From CAYJLC01 sp964370735 (GTDB lineage: Bacteria > Bacillota > Clostridia > Oscillospirales > Butyricicoccaceae), in the NCBI GenBank assembly GCA_964370735.1, contig CAYJLC010000074.1, positions 1 to 6,139 on the forward strand: a stretch of DNA of 6,139 bases, read 5' to 3'. This document shows positions 1-5,905 of this stretch, one piece after another (the stretch's first letter is position 1; every line of letters starts with the position of its first letter). The translations under genes and the position numbers were made by a program. Under the pieces are notes generated by a model that did not search any database, was not told the DNA's origin, and saw only the letters and a program-made list of their open reading frames with translations.

Positions 1-1
1 A

Positions 2-511
2 ATTAGAACAATTTTTAATATTTTAGGCCCACTTTCAAATCCTTTAGGGGCAAGTATGCAACTTATGGGCGTTTATGATGAAAGTTTAGTAGAACCACTA
101 GCAGAAGTTTTAACAAAGCTTGGCGTTAAACGTGGAATGGTAGTTTTCGGCACAGACGGATTAGATGAAATATCAATTTCTGCACCTACTAAAGTGTGTG
201 AAATTCGAAACGGTTGGTTTAAATCTTACGAAATAAATCCTTGTGACTATGGTTTTGATTTGTGCAACAAAAATGATTTGCAAGGTGGTACAGCGTCTGA
301 AAATGCTGATATTACAAGACGAATTTTAAACGGAGAAAAAGGTGCTAAAAGAGATTCTATTATTTTAAACTCAGCTGCTGCACTGTATATTTCACGAGAT
401 GATATCACTTTAGAACAGGCGATTTTGCAAATAAAAGAAACAATTGATAGCAAAAAAGCATTAAATAAACTAGAAGAATTTATAAGTTTCTCAAATATGG
501 AGGTTTTATGA
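2..511 (+). CDS. trpD: Anthranilate phosphoribosyltransferase, C-terminal part (5'-truncated by window)
   Basis: TrpD transfers the phosphoribosyl group of PRPP to anthranilate, an early step of cytoplasmic tryptophan synthesis. The reading frame is open from base 2, so the gene begins upstream; 169 residues are visible of a family length near 340, and the ATG at 56 is internal rather than a start. Seen directly: RTIFNILGPLSNP at residues 2-14 of the fragment, the family signature in the PRPP/anthranilate-binding region; GTDGLDEIS, whose Asp-Glu pair binds metal in known TrpD enzymes (the usual His-Gly before it reads Phe-Gly here); and GGTASENA followed by LNSAAALY near the C-terminus. The TGA stop overlaps the trpC start in an ATGA tetranucleotide (508-511), and the trpC ribosome binding site GGAGG (499-503) lies inside this gene. 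Nothing in the visible part looks broken. Confidence 0.96.
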   Translation: MRTIFNILGPLSNPLGASMQLMGVYDESLVEPLAEVLTKLGVKRGMVVFGTDGLDEISISAPTKVCEIRNGWFKSYEINPCDYGFDLCNKNDLQGGTASENADITRRILNGEKGAKRDSIILNSAAALYISRDDITLEQAILQIKETIDSKKALNKLEEFISFSNMEVL

Positions 512-1293
512 TTTTAGATGAAATAGCAAAAAAAGCGAAAATTCGAGTGCAAGAAGACAAAGAAAACATAAATCTTAGTGATATGAAGAAATTAGCACTT
601 AATCTTCCGAAAGGCGATTTTTCATTTGAAAACGCATTAAAATCAAATCGCCCAGCACTAATATGCGAAGTGAAAAAAGCATCCCCATCAAAAGGAATAA
701 TTTCAGAAGATTTTCCTTACATAAAAATTGCAAAGGAGTATGAAGAATATGGTGCGACTTGTGTGTCAGTTTTAACCGAACCTTATTGGTTTTTAGGTAG
801 CGATGAAATTTTTAAGGAAATCAGAGAAAATATCTCTCTTCCGATGATTAGAAAAGATTTTACAGTAGATGAATATCAACTATATCAAGCAAAAGTTATG
901 GGCGCAGATGCAGTTTTGCTTATTGTTTCTATTTTAAATGAAATCCAAATCAGGCACTATCTTGAAATTTGCGAAACGCTTGGTTTGTCGGCATTAGTAG
1001 AAACACATGATGAGACAGAGATTGAATTAGCACTTAAATGTAATGCAAGAATTATTGGTGTTAACAATAGAAATTTAAAGGATTTTTCTGTTAATTTGAA
1101 TAACGCTAGTCATTTGAAAAAATGTGTTCCGAGTAATGTGATTTTTGTTGCAGAAAGTGGTATTTTATCGCCTTTAGACGGGATAAATCTTGTGAAAGAT
1201 GGCGCAGATGCCTTGCTTATTGGTGAAGCTTTGATGAAAAGTCAGGACAAAGCAAGCTTTATTTCAGAAATCAAAGGAGCAAATTATGAGTAA
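508..1293 (+). CDS. trpC: Indole-3-glycerol phosphate synthase
   Basis: TrpC closes the indole ring, turning carboxyphenylamino-deoxyribulose phosphate into indole-3-glycerol phosphate with loss of CO2 and water. The 261 residues fit a monofunctional TIM-barrel enzyme, not a TrpC-TrpF fusion. Mapping the known Sulfolobus active site by motif gives Glu54 and Lys56 in CEVKKASPSKG, the general-acid Lys116 in MIRKDF, the general-base Glu165 in ALVETHD, Asn186 in IGVNNRNL, and Glu216-Ser217 in AESGI; all are present. IGEAL (238-242) closes the phosphate-binding end. The ATG at 508 is favoured by GGAGG four bases upstream and by the ATGA overlap with trpD. The 3' end overlaps trpF by 8 bases. Confidence 0.98.
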   Translation: MILDEIAKKAKIRVQEDKENINLSDMKKLALNLPKGDFSFENALKSNRPALICEVKKASPSKGIISEDFPYIKIAKEYEEYGATCVSVLTEPYWFLGSDEIFKEIRENISLPMIRKDFTVDEYQLYQAKVMGADAVLLIVSILNEIQIRHYLEICETLGLSALVETHDETEIELALKCNARIIGVNNRNLKDFSVNLNNASHLKKCVPSNVIFVAESGILSPLDGINLVKDGADALLIGEALMKSQDKASFISEIKGANYE

Positions 1294-1888
1294 AATCAAA
1301 ATTTGTGGACTCTTTCGTCCGGAAGATATAGGATATGTGAACGATGCAAAGCCAGATTTCGCAGGGTTTATAATGGATTTTCCAAAAAGCCACAGGAGTA
1401 TTGATTTTTCTTTGGCGAAAAATTTAATTTTCTCACTTGATAAAGATATAAAACCTGTTTGCGTAGTCGTTAATAAACCTATCGATTATATCATAAAATT
1501 ATCTGAAATATGCGATATAATCCAACTTCACGGCGATGAAACTAATGAATTTATTTCAGAAATTAAACTAAAAATGCCTAATACGCAAATTTGGAAAGCC
1601 TTTAAAATAACTTGTCGTGATGATTTTATAAAGGCTCAAAATTCAATAGCAGATAGAGTTTTACTCGATAACGGATATGGCACTGGCGAAGTTTTCGATT
1701 GGAATATGATAGAAAAATTCAATGAAGATTTTATTTTAGCAGGTGGGCTGAATTGCGAAAATATTAAATCTGCAATAGAAAAATTTAAACCCTATGCACT
1801 CGATTTAAGTAGTAGCGTGGAAACTGATAAGATAAAAGATTTTAATAAAATAAAGTTAATAACAGATATAGTAAGGAGCGAAAAATGA
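1286..1888 (+). CDS. trpF: Phosphoribosylanthranilate isomerase
   Basis: TrpF performs the Amadori rearrangement of phosphoribosylanthranilate to the open-chain substrate of TrpC. At 200 residues it has the usual length for a monofunctional TIM-barrel PRAI. Both expected catalytic residues are visible: Cys7 in KICGL and Asp128 in VLLDNGYGTGEVFDW. Other landmarks are FPKSHR (32-37), QLHGDE (80-85), LAGGLN (151-156) and LDLSSSVET (172-180); in the last, the middle of the usual SSGVE phosphate-binding signature reads SSSVE, which I recall from other clostridial TrpF proteins. AAAGGAG (1273-1279) sits six bases before the ATG. The gene starts inside the end of trpC (8-base overlap) and ends in an ATGA overlap with trpB, consistent with coupled translation. 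Confidence 0.96.
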   Translation: MSKIKICGLFRPEDIGYVNDAKPDFAGFIMDFPKSHRSIDFSLAKNLIFSLDKDIKPVCVVVNKPIDYIIKLSEICDIIQLHGDETNEFISEIKLKMPNTQIWKAFKITCRDDFIKAQNSIADRVLLDNGYGTGEVFDWNMIEKFNEDFILAGGLNCENIKSAIEKFKPYALDLSSSVETDKIKDFNKIKLITDIVRSEK

Positions 1889-3069
1889 TGAATTCGAAAT
1901 TTGGTGTTCACGGTGGTACATATATCCCTGAAACATTGATGAACGCTGTAATTGAGCTTGAAAAAGCATATAATTTTTATAAAAATGATGATGAATTTAA
2001 CAAAGAACTTGAAGAACTTTTTAATGAATATACTGGTCGTCCATCAAATTTATATTTTGCAAAAAAGATGACAGAAGACTTAGGTGGAGCTAAAATTTAT
2101 CTAAAAAGAGAAGATTTAAACCATACAGGCTCGCACAAAATCAACAATGTTTTAGGTCAAGTTTTACTAGCGCATAAAATGGGTAAAACGAGAATTATTG
2201 CTGAAACAGGGGCAGGCCAACACGGTGTTGCAACAGCGACAGCAGCAGCTCTTTTTGGTATGGAATGTGAAATTTTTATGGGTAAAGAGGATTGTGAAAG
2301 ACAATCACTAAACGTATATAAAATGGAACTTTTAGGGGCAAAAGTTAACCCTGTAACAAGTGGAACTGCAACGCTAAAAGATGCAGTTTCTGAAACTATG
2401 CGTGAATGGACATCGAGAATTTCAGACACACATTATGTTTTAGGTTCTGTAATGGGTCCACACCCTTTTCCTACTATTGTAAGAGATTTTCAAGCAATTA
2501 TTTCTACTGAAATTAAAAATCAGTGCCTAAAAAAAGAAGGCAAACTTCCGGACGCAGTTATAACGTGCATTGGTGGTGGCTCAAATGCAATCGGTGCTTT
2601 TTATAATTTTATCGACGACAAAGAAGTAAAATTAATTGCGTGCGAAGCTGCTGGCAGAGGGATTGATACTGCTGACACAGCAGCGACTATTGCAACGGGT
2701 AAAATCGGAATTTTCCACGGTATGAAAAGTTATTTTTGCCAAGATGAGTATGGTCAAATTGCACCTGTATATTCAATATCAGCAGGGCTTGACTATCCTG
2801 GAATTGGACCTGAACACGCAAATTTACACGATATCGGCAGAGCAGAATATGTCGCTATAACTGATGATGAGGCTGTTTCGGCTTTTGAATATTTATCAAA
2901 AATCGAGGGAATTATTCCAGCTATTGAGAGTGCTCACGCAGTAGCTTATGCTTTGAAAATTGCACCAAAAATGGAAAAAGACAAAATAATCGTAATAAAT
3001 TTATCAGGTAGAGGCGACAAAGATTGCCTATCAATTGCAAGATACAAAGGAATGGAGATAGAAGAATGA
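1885..3069 (+). CDS. trpB: Tryptophan synthase beta chain
   Basis: TrpB is the PLP-dependent subunit that condenses indole with L-serine to give L-tryptophan, in an alpha2beta2 complex with TrpA that channels indole. The 394 residues match the TrpB1 class. The PLP lysine is Lys85 in LNHTGSHKINN; the catalytic glutamate corresponds to Glu107 in AETGAGQHG; the PLP-phosphate loop GGGSNA is at 230-235; and SGRGDKD near the end (374-380) contributes the serine facing the PLP ring nitrogen. Two adjacent ATGs (1885 and 1888) are possible starts. AAGGAG at 1873-1878 is six bases from the first and nine from the second, and the first gives an ATGA overlap with trpF, so it is preferred. The 3' end overlaps trpA by four bases. 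Confidence 0.98.
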   Translation: MMNSKFGVHGGTYIPETLMNAVIELEKAYNFYKNDDEFNKELEELFNEYTGRPSNLYFAKKMTEDLGGAKIYLKREDLNHTGSHKINNVLGQVLLAHKMGKTRIIAETGAGQHGVATATAAALFGMECEIFMGKEDCERQSLNVYKMELLGAKVNPVTSGTATLKDAVSETMREWTSRISDTHYVLGSVMGPHPFPTIVRDFQAIISTEIKNQCLKKEGKLPDAVITCIGGGSNAIGAFYNFIDDKEVKLIACEAAGRGIDTADTAATIATGKIGIFHGMKSYFCQDEYGQIAPVYSISAGLDYPGIGPEHANLHDIGRAEYVAITDDEAVSAFEYLSKIEGIIPAIESAHAVAYALKIAPKMEKDKIIVINLSGRGDKDCLSIARYKGMEIEE

Positions 3070-3839
3070 GTAAAATAATCGATGCATTTAAAAATAAAAA
3101 GGCATTTATCCCATTTGTTACTTGTGGTGACCCAAATTTAGAAACCACAAAAGAACTTATATACACGCTTGAAAAATCAGGTGCGAGCATTATTGAGCTT
3201 GGTATCCCCTTTTCAGACCCAACGGCAGAAGGAATTGTGATACAGTCGGCTAATATGCGAGCGTTAAGCAATAATATTACAACCGACAATATATTTGACA
3301 TGGTAGCAACACTAGATGTTAAAGTTCCACTTGTTTTTATGACTTATGCAAACATAGTGTATTCTTATGGAATAGAAAAATTTGCGAAAAAATGCAAAGA
3401 AATCGGTATGAGTGGAATAAATTTGCCTGATATTCCTTTTGAAGAAAAGAATGAATTTAGTGATATTTTCGAAAGCTATGGTATAGATTTTATTTCTCTT
3501 ATCGCACCAACTTCTAAAGAGAGAATTAAGGCTATTGCAAGCGATGCTAGTGGATTTATTTATCTTGTTTCGTCGCTAGGAGTTACTGGTGTTAGACAAA
3601 ATATACAAACGGATATTGATAGTATGGTAAAGCTTGTGCGTGAAGTATCGAGCTTGCCTGTGGCTGTTGGTTTTGGTATATCTAAACCTTCACAAGCAAA
3701 AGAAATGTCGAAAAAAGCTGATGGTGTTATAGTCGGTTCTGCTATTGTGAAAATCATAGGAGAATATGGAGAAAATTCACCTGAAAAAGTTTGCGAATAT
3801 GTAGAAAGCTTAGTTTGTGCAATCGATAGTAATGAGTAA
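3066..3839 (+). CDS. trpA: Tryptophan synthase alpha chain
   Basis: TrpA cleaves indole-3-glycerol phosphate to indole and glyceraldehyde 3-phosphate and passes indole to TrpB. I place the start at 3066 (257 residues, MSKIIDAF): it forms an ATGA overlap with the trpB stop and has GGAG at 3054-3057 eight bases upstream. A longer in-frame ATG at 3024 would add 14 residues and reach deep into trpB. TIM-barrel landmarks are FVTCGDP (17-23), IIELGIPFSDP (42-52) with catalytic Glu44 (Glu49 in Salmonella), MTYANI (92-97), SSLGVTGVR (169-177) and VGFGIS (201-206). The position of Salmonella Asp60 is Glu55 here (TAEG instead of LADG), and the next conserved Pro is Ile57. The rest is typical, so a working enzyme is expected. 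It is the last trp gene in the run, and no hairpin terminator follows. Confidence 0.97.
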   Translation: MSKIIDAFKNKKAFIPFVTCGDPNLETTKELIYTLEKSGASIIELGIPFSDPTAEGIVIQSANMRALSNNITTDNIFDMVATLDVKVPLVFMTYANIVYSYGIEKFAKKCKEIGMSGINLPDIPFEEKNEFSDIFESYGIDFISLIAPTSKERIKAIASDASGFIYLVSSLGVTGVRQNIQTDIDSMVKLVREVSSLPVAVGFGISKPSQAKEMSKKADGVIVGSAIVKIIGEYGENSPEKVCEYVESLVCAIDSNE

Positions 3840-3857
3840 TATAGAATTTGCTAAAAT

Positions 3858-3878
3858 TTTTAAAGTAAGTTTAAGGTT
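3858..3878 (+). repeat. 21-bp intergenic repeat, copy 1
   Basis: This 21-base block is identical to 5835-5855. Both copies lie in intergenic DNA directly upstream of a -10-like element and a gene on the + strand. Identity ends sharply on both sides, as expected for a conserved protein-binding site rather than a duplicated segment. A chance 21-base match within 6 kb is unlikely even at this AT content. Confidence 0.9.
3859..3875 (+). promoter_or_regulatory. Predicted response-regulator operator (tandem direct repeat)
   Basis: The site reads TTTAAA-GTAAG-TTTAAG: two six-base half-sites in the same orientation, 11 bp apart from start to start. This is the geometry used by dimers of OmpR/PhoB-type regulators. 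From memory it is one base away from the CiaR consensus TTTAAG-N5-TTTAAG of streptococci. It occupies the -35 region of the promoter of the response-regulator gene, so positive autoregulation is the simplest reading. Which protein binds is inferred. Confidence 0.7.
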
Positions 3879-3889
3879 TGTGGTATAAT
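3861..3889 (+). promoter_or_regulatory. Promoter of the two-component operon
   Basis: A perfect -10 hexamer TATAAT lies at 3884-3889. The hexamer 17 bp upstream (3861-3866, TAAAGT) is a poor -35 and lies within the tandem repeat, as in activator-dependent promoters. Transcription would begin near 3896, leaving a very short leader of about 13 bases that still contains the ribosome binding site GAGGTGA (3898-3904) ahead of the ATG at 3909. Confidence 0.75.
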
Positions 3890-3908
3890 ATAAGTTAGAG
3901 GTGATATT

Positions 3909-4577
3909 ATGCGACTATTATTATGCGAAGATGAAAAAGAGCTTTCTAATGCTCTTGTTAAAATATTAAAACATTACAATTACTCCGTTGATGCAGTATA
4001 TAATGGCGAGGAAGCTTTAGATTATTTAGAAACTGAAAATTATGATGCTGTTATTTTAGATATTATGATGCCTAAAATAGATGGACTTACTGTTTTGAAA
4101 ACTATTCGAGAAAAAGGTAATACTATTCCTGTGATTATGCTTACAGCGAAATCTCAAGTAGATGACAAGGTGACAGGGCTTGATTTAGGTGCAAATGATT
4201 ATCTTACAAAACCGTTTGACACAAAGGAACTTTTAGCTAGAATTCGTGCAATTACTAGGATGGTGAGCGATAGCACATCGTCGGTTCTTACAGTGGGAGA
4301 TATTAGCTTAAACCGAAAAACTTTTGAGCTTTATTCTGAAAAAAAATCATTTAAACTAGCGAGCAAAGAATTTCAAATGATGGAAATGCTTATGATAAAT
4401 AATGGACATATTATTTCAACCGAGCGTTTTATGGAAAAAGTTTGGGGATATGATAGTGAAGCCGAAATAAATGTTGTTTGGGTGTATATTTCGTATCTTA
4501 GAAAGAAACTCACTTTGCTTGAAAGCATAGTTAAAATAAAAGCAACGCGAAATACAGGGTATTCTTTGGAGGTGTGA
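3909..4577 (+). CDS. OmpR/PhoB-family response regulator
   Basis: This is a cytoplasmic DNA-binding response regulator of 222 residues, the normal length. The receiver domain (about 1-117) has the acidic pair Glu7-Asp8, phospho-acceptor Asp51 in VILDIMMP, Thr79 in MLTA and Lys101 in LTKPF. The winged-helix output domain (about 127-222) ends in the usual wing motif, here TRNTGYSLEV. The recognition-helix segment INVVWVYISYLRKKL resembles my recollection of streptococcal CiaR, which fits the CiaR-like operator upstream; orthology is not established. The start at 3909 has GAGGTGA four bases upstream. The partner kinase follows after one base. The operator in its own promoter suggests autoregulation, and the second copy at 5835 suggests control of the VTC-domain gene. 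Confidence 0.95.
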   Translation: MRLLLCEDEKELSNALVKILKHYNYSVDAVYNGEEALDYLETENYDAVILDIMMPKIDGLTVLKTIREKGNTIPVIMLTAKSQVDDKVTGLDLGANDYLTKPFDTKELLARIRAITRMVSDSTSSVLTVGDISLNRKTFELYSEKKSFKLASKEFQMMEMLMINNGHIISTERFMEKVWGYDSEAEINVVWVYISYLRKKLTLLESIVKIKATRNTGYSLEV

Positions 4578-4578
4578 T

Positions 4579-5775
4579 ATGCTTAAAAAACTACAAAGAA
4601 AATTTGTATTACTTACAACACTAATAAGTGTAATTGTTATGCTATTAATTGCAATTGCAATAAATATTATAAATTATAACTCGATTATATCATATTCTGA
4701 TGAAGTTTTAGAAATATTAGTTAATGATGATTTTGGTGCAAACCAAGGCGCTCCACCACATCCTAGAGTGACGCGAGAATTCGCATTTACAACAAGGTTT
4801 TTTATAGTACATTCAAATGAAAATGACGATGTTTCATTTGTTGACACAAAAAATATAAGTTCTATCACTTCTGAGGAGGCTATTAATTATACAGAAATTG
4901 TAAATAAATCTGAAAAAAACTCTGGAATAATCGATGATTATAGATATATAAAAACTGAAAATGCACATGGATATACATATATTTTTCTCGATATTGAAGA
5001 AGACATAATTGGCTTTGAGAATTATATGATGTATTCGGTTTTAATCGCCAGTTTAGCAGTTGTTTTAATCTTTATTTTGGCGTGTATGCTTTCTAAAAAA
5101 GCTGTGTCACCGATTGTTTTAAGCTATGAAAAACAAAAAAGATTTATAACCGATGTAAGCCACGAATTTAAAACCCCACTCGCGATAATCAAGGCAAATT
5201 GCGATGTTATCTCAATTATTGATGGTGATAGCGAGTGGACAGAAAGCATTAAATCGCAAATTTCAAGGCTTGATACATTAGTCGAGGATTTAATTTCACT
5301 TGCAAAGCTTGAAGAAGAAAAAGTGCAGTTAATAAAAACGGAGTTTTCACTTTCAGATGCTGTAAGTGATACTTTAAACGAATTTGCACCGGCAATCAAA
5401 AATGCCAATGCAGATTTCTCCTCTGATATTAGCCAAAATATCAGCTATAATGGCGACGAAGTTTTTGTGCGAAAATTATTGTCGATACTCGTAGAAAATG
5501 CGATTAAATACAATAAAGGTACGCTTAAAGTTTCTCTTAAAAGCAACGCGAACAAAAAAGTGTTTAGGATAACAAATTCATGCGATAATATCGAAATTGG
5601 TAAGCATAATGATTGGTTTGAGCGTTTTTATAGAGCAGATGAGTCGAGAAATAGTGATACAAAAGGATTTGGTATTGGACTTTCGGTTGCAAAGTCGATT
5701 TGCGATAAACATGGAGCGAAAATCACTGCCGAAAGCAAAACAGGAAATGAGATTATAATCTCGGTTATTTTTTAA
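4579..5775 (+). CDS. Membrane sensor histidine kinase
   Basis: This is a 398-residue inner-membrane kinase that should phosphorylate the regulator encoded one base upstream. Order of parts: TM1 (about 10-32); an extracytoplasmic sensor of about 115 residues (34-148), with FFIVHSNENDD and GYTYIFLDIEED near its two ends; TM2 (about 149-171); a short linker without room for a HAMP domain; HisKA with phospho-acceptor His195 in DVSHEFKTPLAII; and a HATPase domain with the N box around Asn307 (LVENAIKYN), the F box WFERFYRADESRN and the G2 box GFGIGLSVAK (363-372). The canonical G1 box (DxGxG) is not recognisable; that stretch reads TNSCDNIEIG. I recall the same pattern in many clostridial kinases of this type. 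GGAGGTG at 4568-4574 is its ribosome binding site, within the end of the regulator gene. The ligand cannot be deduced. Confidence 0.94.
   Translation: MLKKLQRKFVLLTTLISVIVMLLIAIAINIINYNSIISYSDEVLEILVNDDFGANQGAPPHPRVTREFAFTTRFFIVHSNENDDVSFVDTKNISSITSEEAINYTEIVNKSEKNSGIIDDYRYIKTENAHGYTYIFLDIEEDIIGFENYMMYSVLIASLAVVLIFILACMLSKKAVSPIVLSYEKQKRFITDVSHEFKTPLAIIKANCDVISIIDGDSEWTESIKSQISRLDTLVEDLISLAKLEEEKVQLIKTEFSLSDAVSDTLNEFAPAIKNANADFSSDISQNISYNGDEVFVRKLLSILVENAIKYNKGTLKVSLKSNANKKVFRITNSCDNIEIGKHNDWFERFYRADESRNSDTKGFGIGLSVAKSICDKHGAKITAESKTGNEIIISVIF
5423..5444 (+). repeat. Short perfect inverted repeat inside the kinase gene
   Basis: CTGATATT and AATATCAG, separated by AGCCAA, form a perfect 8-bp inverted repeat able to make a hairpin with a 6-base loop. 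It lies in the coding sequence between the HisKA and ATPase parts of the kinase and has no U-tract after it, so it is not a terminator. It may be chance in AT-rich DNA. Confidence 0.4.
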
Positions 5776-5783
5776 ATATGTGG

Positions 5784-5819
5784 AGTCACCTTGCAGAAGT
5801 TTGTAAGGTGATTTTTTTT
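5784..5819 (+). terminator. Intrinsic terminator after the two-component operon
   Basis: The arms 5786-5795 (TCACCTTGCA) and 5802-5811 (TGTAAGGTGA) pair over 10 positions with one G-U wobble and a 6-base loop GAAGTT. The stem can be extended two weaker pairs outward, and eight T residues follow (5812-5819). It starts nine bases after the kinase stop codon and has a T-tract only on the + strand side, so it should end transcription of the regulator-kinase unit and insulate the next promoter. Confidence 0.9.
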
Positions 5820-5834
5820 AAAAAAGATTTTAAA

Positions 5835-5855
5835 TTTTAAAGTAAGTTTAAGGTT
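5835..5855 (+). repeat. 21-bp intergenic repeat, copy 2
   Basis: This block is identical over 21 bases to 3858-3878. After the identical block this copy continues AAGTTTA, a further partial half-site that copy 1 lacks, so a third binding position is possible here. Confidence 0.9.
5836..5852 (+). promoter_or_regulatory. Predicted response-regulator operator before the VTC-domain gene
   Basis: TTTAAA-GTAAG-TTTAAG, the same tandem 11-bp-spaced half-sites found before the response-regulator gene. It lies between the kinase terminator and the -10 element of the next gene, so binding would act on that gene and not on the kinase. Assignment to the regulator encoded at 3909-4577 rests on the identical site in that regulator's own promoter. 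Confidence 0.68.
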
Positions 5856-5868
5856 AAGTTTATATAAT
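5838..5868 (+). promoter_or_regulatory. Promoter of the VTC-domain gene
   Basis: TATAAT lies at 5863-5868. An overlapping TATATA (5861-5866) would reproduce exactly the operator-to--10 spacing of the upstream promoter, with TAAAGT (5838-5843) 17 bp before it; using TATAAT instead makes the gap two bases longer. No good -35 exists, again pointing to activator dependence. Transcription would start near 5873-5875, giving a leader of about 30 bases. Confidence 0.7.
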
Positions 5869-5905
5869 GGATATGTAAAGTAGTATACTGAAAGGAGAAA
5901 TAAAA

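Noticed and set aside
56..58. ATG at 56 as the start of trpD
   Set aside because: The frame is open upstream and encodes the conserved TrpD segment RTIFNILGPLSNP directly before it, so this Met is internal.
1172..1189. Possible fusion or frameshift between trpC and trpF
   Set aside because: TrpC and TrpF are both full length with all catalytic residues, each with its own start, stop and ribosome binding site; the 8-base overlap is a normal operon junction.
2157..2429. Minus-strand open frame inside trpB
   Set aside because: It lies opposite a well-conserved gene, has no ribosome binding site or recognisable motif, and its codons mirror the trpB frame.
3024..3065. Longer trpA start adding 14 residues
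   Set aside because: The extension (MPINCKIQRNGDRR) lies fully inside trpB in another frame, is unlike TrpA N-termini, and lacks the good ribosome binding site and ATGA overlap that support 3066.
2921..3301. Minus-strand open frame of 126 codons across the trpB/trpA junction
   Set aside because: It is antisense to two conserved genes; its hydrophobic composition is what the reverse of AT-rich coding DNA produces. No family features are seen.
5124..5408. Minus-strand open frame inside the histidine kinase gene
   Set aside because: It is opposite the conserved HisKA region, Ser-rich as expected for an antisense shadow, with no supporting signals.
5884..5889. TATACT as an alternative -10 for the VTC-domain gene
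   Set aside because: It is a fair hexamer, but there is no -35 at 16-18 bp and it would leave a leader starting within the ribosome binding site; the operator-linked -10 at 5861-5868 fits better.
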